A DNA stretch of 8,395 nucleotides from Desulfobacterales bacterium (GTDB taxonomy: Bacteria > Desulfobacterota > Desulfobacteria > Desulfobacterales > ETH-SRB1). A program made the translations under genes and the position numbers. Location of the stretch: NCBI GenBank assembly GCA_030669465.1, contig DAOVDN010000036.1, forward strand, positions 1-8,395, read 5' to 3'. This document shows, one piece after another, positions 6,321 through 8,395 of this stretch; the stretch's first letter is position 1; every line of letters starts with the position of its first letter. The notes under the pieces are model-generated. The model was not told the DNA's origin, did no database searches, and saw nothing but the letters and a program-made list of their open reading frames with translations.

Positions 6321-6378
6321 GCTAATCAATTTAACAATTGTTTAAGATAGTTATATATTAATAGTAACGGAGAAGACA

Positions 6379-6777
6379 ATGTCGATGAGTGATCCGATTG
6401 CGGACATGCTGACCCGAATCAGGAATGCCCAAAAGGCTAAGTTCAACAGTGTTGATATTCCCGGGTCAAAGCTAAAAACCGAGTTGGCTAAAGTATTAAA
6501 GAATGAAGGATTTATCAGGAATTATAAATTCATAAAGGACGCCAAGCAGGGTATATTGCGTGTCTACCTTAAGTATGGCCCGGGGAAGGCCGACGTTATT
6601 TTCGGTATTGAACGTGTTAGTAAGCCGAGCAGACGGCTTTACGTTAAAGCCAAAGATATAAAGCCGGTTTTAAACGGTATGGGCATTGCGATTTTATCCA
6701 CATCTAAGGGGGTAATGCCAGACAAAAGAGCCAGAAATGAAAACCTTGGAGGCGAAATTCTCTGCAATATTTGGTAG
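6379..6777 (+). CDS. rpsH: Small-subunit ribosomal protein S8 (uS8)
   Basis: Binds helix 21 of 16S rRNA and organises the central domain. In E. coli it also represses the spc operon by binding the rplE mRNA region; no matching RNA structure was established here. The 132 residues fit the family. It begins MSMSDPIADMLTRIRNA and ends with the S8 signature LSTSKGVMPDKRARN and GGEILCNIW. The ATG at 6379 is preferred to that at 6385 because GGAGA at 6369-6373 is then well spaced. Two tandem TAG stops (6775-6780) end it. rplF follows after 32 bases. Confidence 0.99.
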   Translation: MSMSDPIADMLTRIRNAQKAKFNSVDIPGSKLKTELAKVLKNEGFIRNYKFIKDAKQGILRVYLKYGPGKADVIFGIERVSKPSRRLYVKAKDIKPVLNGMGIAILSTSKGVMPDKRARNENLGGEILCNIW

Positions 6778-6809
6778 TAGATGGGCGGCTAGTAAGAGAG
6801 GAGTATTAA

Positions 6810-7349
6810 ATGTCTCGAGTAGGCAAAAAATCGATTCCAATACCTGATAAGATAAAAGTATCATATAAAGACAGGTTAATTACAGTACAGGGTGAAAAAG
6901 GTGTCCTTAAAAGGTCAATACATCCTTCTGTGGATCTGAATATAGAAGATGGGATTATAAGCGTATCCACGGTTGTTGATGACAGGACCAGCAGGTCCTT
7001 GCAGGGTTTGACTCGTAGTCTTGTGGCCAATATGATTACCGGTGTTAACAAGGGATTTGAACGTGTGCTTGAGATAACCGGTATCGGCTATCGTGCTGTA
7101 GTTAATGGCAACTGTATAGAATTTAACCTTGGATATTCGCATCCTATTAATTTTGATCTTTTGGAGGGTATTTCAGCGTCTATCGACAAGAATAATGTTA
7201 TAAAACTTTCCGGAATTGACAAAGAAAAACTGGGCCTTGTAGCTGCGGCAATTAGACGATTAAGACCTCCGGAACCCTATAAAGGCAAGGGAATTAAGTA
7301 TGTGGAAGAGCGTATACAGAGGAAAGCCGGGAAGACTGGAACAAAATAG
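6810..7349 (+). CDS. rplF: Large-subunit ribosomal protein L6 (uL6)
   Basis: Two similar alpha/beta domains bind 23S rRNA near the sarcin-ricin loop, where translation factors act. The 179 residues are standard. The start MSRVGKKSIPIP is diagnostic. The first domain ends around residue 80, and the second carries GYSHPI and the L6 signature RPPEPYKGKGIKY at about 153-165. AGAGGAG at 6797-6803 serves the ATG at 6810. A 106-base gap with a GC hairpin and an AGCT repeat separates it from rplR, although these two genes are usually adjacent. Confidence 0.99.
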   Translation: MSRVGKKSIPIPDKIKVSYKDRLITVQGEKGVLKRSIHPSVDLNIEDGIISVSTVVDDRTSRSLQGLTRSLVANMITGVNKGFERVLEITGIGYRAVVNGNCIEFNLGYSHPINFDLLEGISASIDKNNVIKLSGIDKEKLGLVAAAIRRLRPPEPYKGKGIKYVEERIQRKAGKTGTK

Positions 7350-7384
7350 AGCAGCCGGTGACTGATGGTCGATTCTTAAGTTAG

Positions 7385-7397
7385 CGCCCTTCGGGCG
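7385..7397. other. Short GC hairpin in the rplF-rplR gap
   Basis: CGCCC TTC GGGCG can form a five-pair GC stem with a tight loop, in otherwise AT-rich DNA. No U-run follows, so it is not an intrinsic terminator. It abuts the AGCT repeat and may be part of the same element. Confidence 0.6.
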
Positions 7398-7432
7398 AGC
7401 TGATAGCTCTTAGCTGATAAGCTTAACAGCTA
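7398..7432 (+). repeat. AGCT-rich dispersed repeat, second copy
   Basis: AGCTGATAGCTCTTA (7398-7412) and AGCTGATAAG (7412-7421) are followed by GCTTAACAGCTA (7421-7432), a series of AGCT words that is partly self-complementary. The same blocks occur in the same order, on the other strand, inside the MITE-like element at 4461-4531. It ends about ten bases before the rplR binding site. Confidence 0.65.
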
Positions 7433-7455
7433 CTAAGGGATGAGGATGTAAAAAG

Positions 7456-7851
7456 ATGGGTTCGTTAGATTTAAAAAAAGAGGCGCGTTTAAAGAGAAAG
7501 AAAAGAATTAGAAAGACTCTATCCGGCACAAGTGAGCGACCGAGGTTGAGTGTGTTTCGAAGCGCAAAACATATTTATGCACAGGTAATTGACGATACTC
7601 GCGGACATACTCTAGTTGCGGCGTCAACTATGGAAAAGTGTGTAAAAGAACATCCTGCTTTGATCTCAGATAGTACTCCTGATTCAAATAAAGGAAAGGT
7701 TGCGGCAGCGATTTTTGTCGGGAAACTTGTAGCTGAACGTGCCGCTGAGAAAGGAATAAAGACGGTAGTATTTGACCGGAATGGTTTTTTATATCACGGG
7801 CGGATTAAAGCTGTTTCTGATGGCGCGCGTGAAGCCGGTTTGAATTTTTAA
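7456..7851 (+). CDS. rplR: Large-subunit ribosomal protein L18 (uL18)
   Basis: Binds 5S rRNA with L5 and carries it into the central protuberance. The product has 131 residues, about ten more than the common 117-122. The extra length seems to be in the linker at about residues 60-76 ([17 protein letters not shown]), ahead of the helix [15 protein letters not shown]. Family hallmarks are the basic N-terminus, [20 protein letters not shown], and the ending [30 protein letters not shown] at 7443-7447 is spaced eight bases from the ATG. rpsE follows after 46 bases. Confidence 0.98.
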   Translation: MGSLDLKKEARLKRKKRIRKTLSGTSERPRLSVFRSAKHIYAQVIDDTRGHTLVAASTMEKCVKEHPALISDSTPDSNKGKVAAAIFVGKLVAERAAEKGIKTVVFDRNGFLYHGRIKAVSDGAREAGLNF

Positions 7852-7883
7852 GCCAACTTACGCCTATTTTTTGAAAGCGGGTC

Positions 7884-7890
7884 AAGGAGG
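7884..7890 (+). promoter_or_regulatory. Shine-Dalgarno site fixing the TTG start of rpsE
   Basis: AAGGAGG lies seven bases before the TTG at 7898. An earlier in-frame TTG at 7871 has no such site and would add nine residues (MKAGQGGRY) that are merely the translated binding site region. Confidence 0.8.
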
Positions 7891-7897
7891 AAGATAT

Positions 7898-8392
7898 TTG
7901 TTTAAACAAGATACAGGTGAAAATCAGTTAATTGATAAAGTTGTTTATATTAACAGGGTGGCAAAAGTCGTCAAGGGCGGTCGCAGGTTCAGCTTTAGTG
8001 CTATAGTTGTTGTTGGTGATGGCGAAGGAAGTGTTGGTTTTGGATTAGGCAAAGCAGGAGAGGTGCCCGAGGCAATTCGCAAAGGTGTGGAAAAAGCAAA
8101 AAAGAATATGGTCAAAGTGCCCTTGATTGAAGGGACAATACCCTTTGAGATTATCGGAAAGTTTGGTGCCGGAAAAGTTTTATTAAAACCCGCATCCGAG
8201 GGTACCGGTGTTATCGCCGGTGGTGCTGTACGTGCAGTACTTGAGGCTGTCGGGGTTCAGAATATTCTTACAAAGTGTATGGGATCAAATAATCCTCATA
8301 ATTTGGTTAAAGCTACTATTACAGGGCTTCGGCAACTTCAGAGCCGTGAGCAGGTTGCTGCCAGACGTGGCATCCGTATAGAAGATCTATAA
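7898..8392 (+). CDS. rpsE: Small-subunit ribosomal protein S5 (uS5)
   Basis: Located on the 30S body at the mRNA entry channel; affects decoding accuracy, and its N-terminal loop is the region where spectinomycin-resistance changes arise in other bacteria. From TTG at 7898 it has 164 residues, the usual size. It opens with a short tail, then [20 protein letters not shown] (11-30), with the conserved loop [11 protein letters not shown] intact, and the S5 signature [20 protein letters not shown]. The C-terminal domain has [20 protein letters not shown] and [13 protein letters not shown]. The stop is doubled (TAA TAA) at the very end of the window. rpmD is expected next. Confidence 0.98.
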   Translation: MFKQDTGENQLIDKVVYINRVAKVVKGGRRFSFSAIVVVGDGEGSVGFGLGKAGEVPEAIRKGVEKAKKNMVKVPLIEGTIPFEIIGKFGAGKVLLKPASEGTGVIAGGAVRAVLEAVGVQNILTKCMGSNNPHNLVKATITGLRQLQSREQVAARRGIRIEDL

Positions 8393-8395
8393 TAA

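Overview
The window is the middle of a bacterial S10-spc ribosomal protein gene cluster. All 17 protein genes lie on the + strand in the canonical order: rplD (L4), rplW (L23), rplB (L2), rpsS (S19), rplV (L22), rpsC (S3), rplP (L16), rpmC (L29), rpsQ (S17), rplN (L14), rplX (L24), rplE (L5), rpsN (S14), rpsH (S8), rplF (L6), rplR (L18) and rpsE (S5). No gene is missing, broken or duplicated. rpsJ and rplC should lie just left of the window, and rpmD, rplO and secY just right. No operon promoter or convincing intrinsic terminator is visible.

The sequence suggests an AT-leaning, probably anaerobic Gram-negative bacterium. Protein wording (for example L2 with DHPMGGGEG and [10 protein letters not shown], a short zinc-ribbon S14, and a four-cysteine L24) and the style of intergenic repeats resemble sulfate-reducing Desulfobacterota, but this assignment is from memory and is an inference.

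Layout: positions 1-1772 hold L4, L23 and L2, tightly packed. From 1773 to about 5160 compact gene pairs alternate with unusually wide gaps. From about 5200 to 7349 (L24 to L6) the operon is compact again. A wide gap precedes L18, and S5 closes the window. L4, L23, L2, L22, L16, L29, L14, L24, L5, L6 and L18 build the large subunit. S19, S3, S17, S14, S8 and S5 build the small subunit. Co-transcription keeps them in balance.

The unusual part is between the genes. Each of the six gaps longer than 100 bases holds repetitive DNA, while shorter gaps hold none that I can see. Three gaps (L2/S19, S3/L16, L29/S17) carry one family: purine-rich octamers of AGGRATTG type, an identical 14-base core ATTAAAATCAATAG, then pyrimidine-rich octamers of CAATTCCT type. 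It can fold into a hairpin and is in the same orientation each time. The S17/L14 gap holds a 242-base element with 30-base terminal inverted repeats and a TTA target duplication, a MITE-like insertion. The L14/L24 gap holds a long imperfect palindrome. The L6/L18 gap holds a GC hairpin and an AGCT-rich repeat that also occurs, inverted, inside the MITE-like element. Two genes directly behind such repeats (rpsQ, rplX) have poor ribosome binding sites. I found no novel protein-coding system; the repeat colonisation of an essential operon is the main observation.
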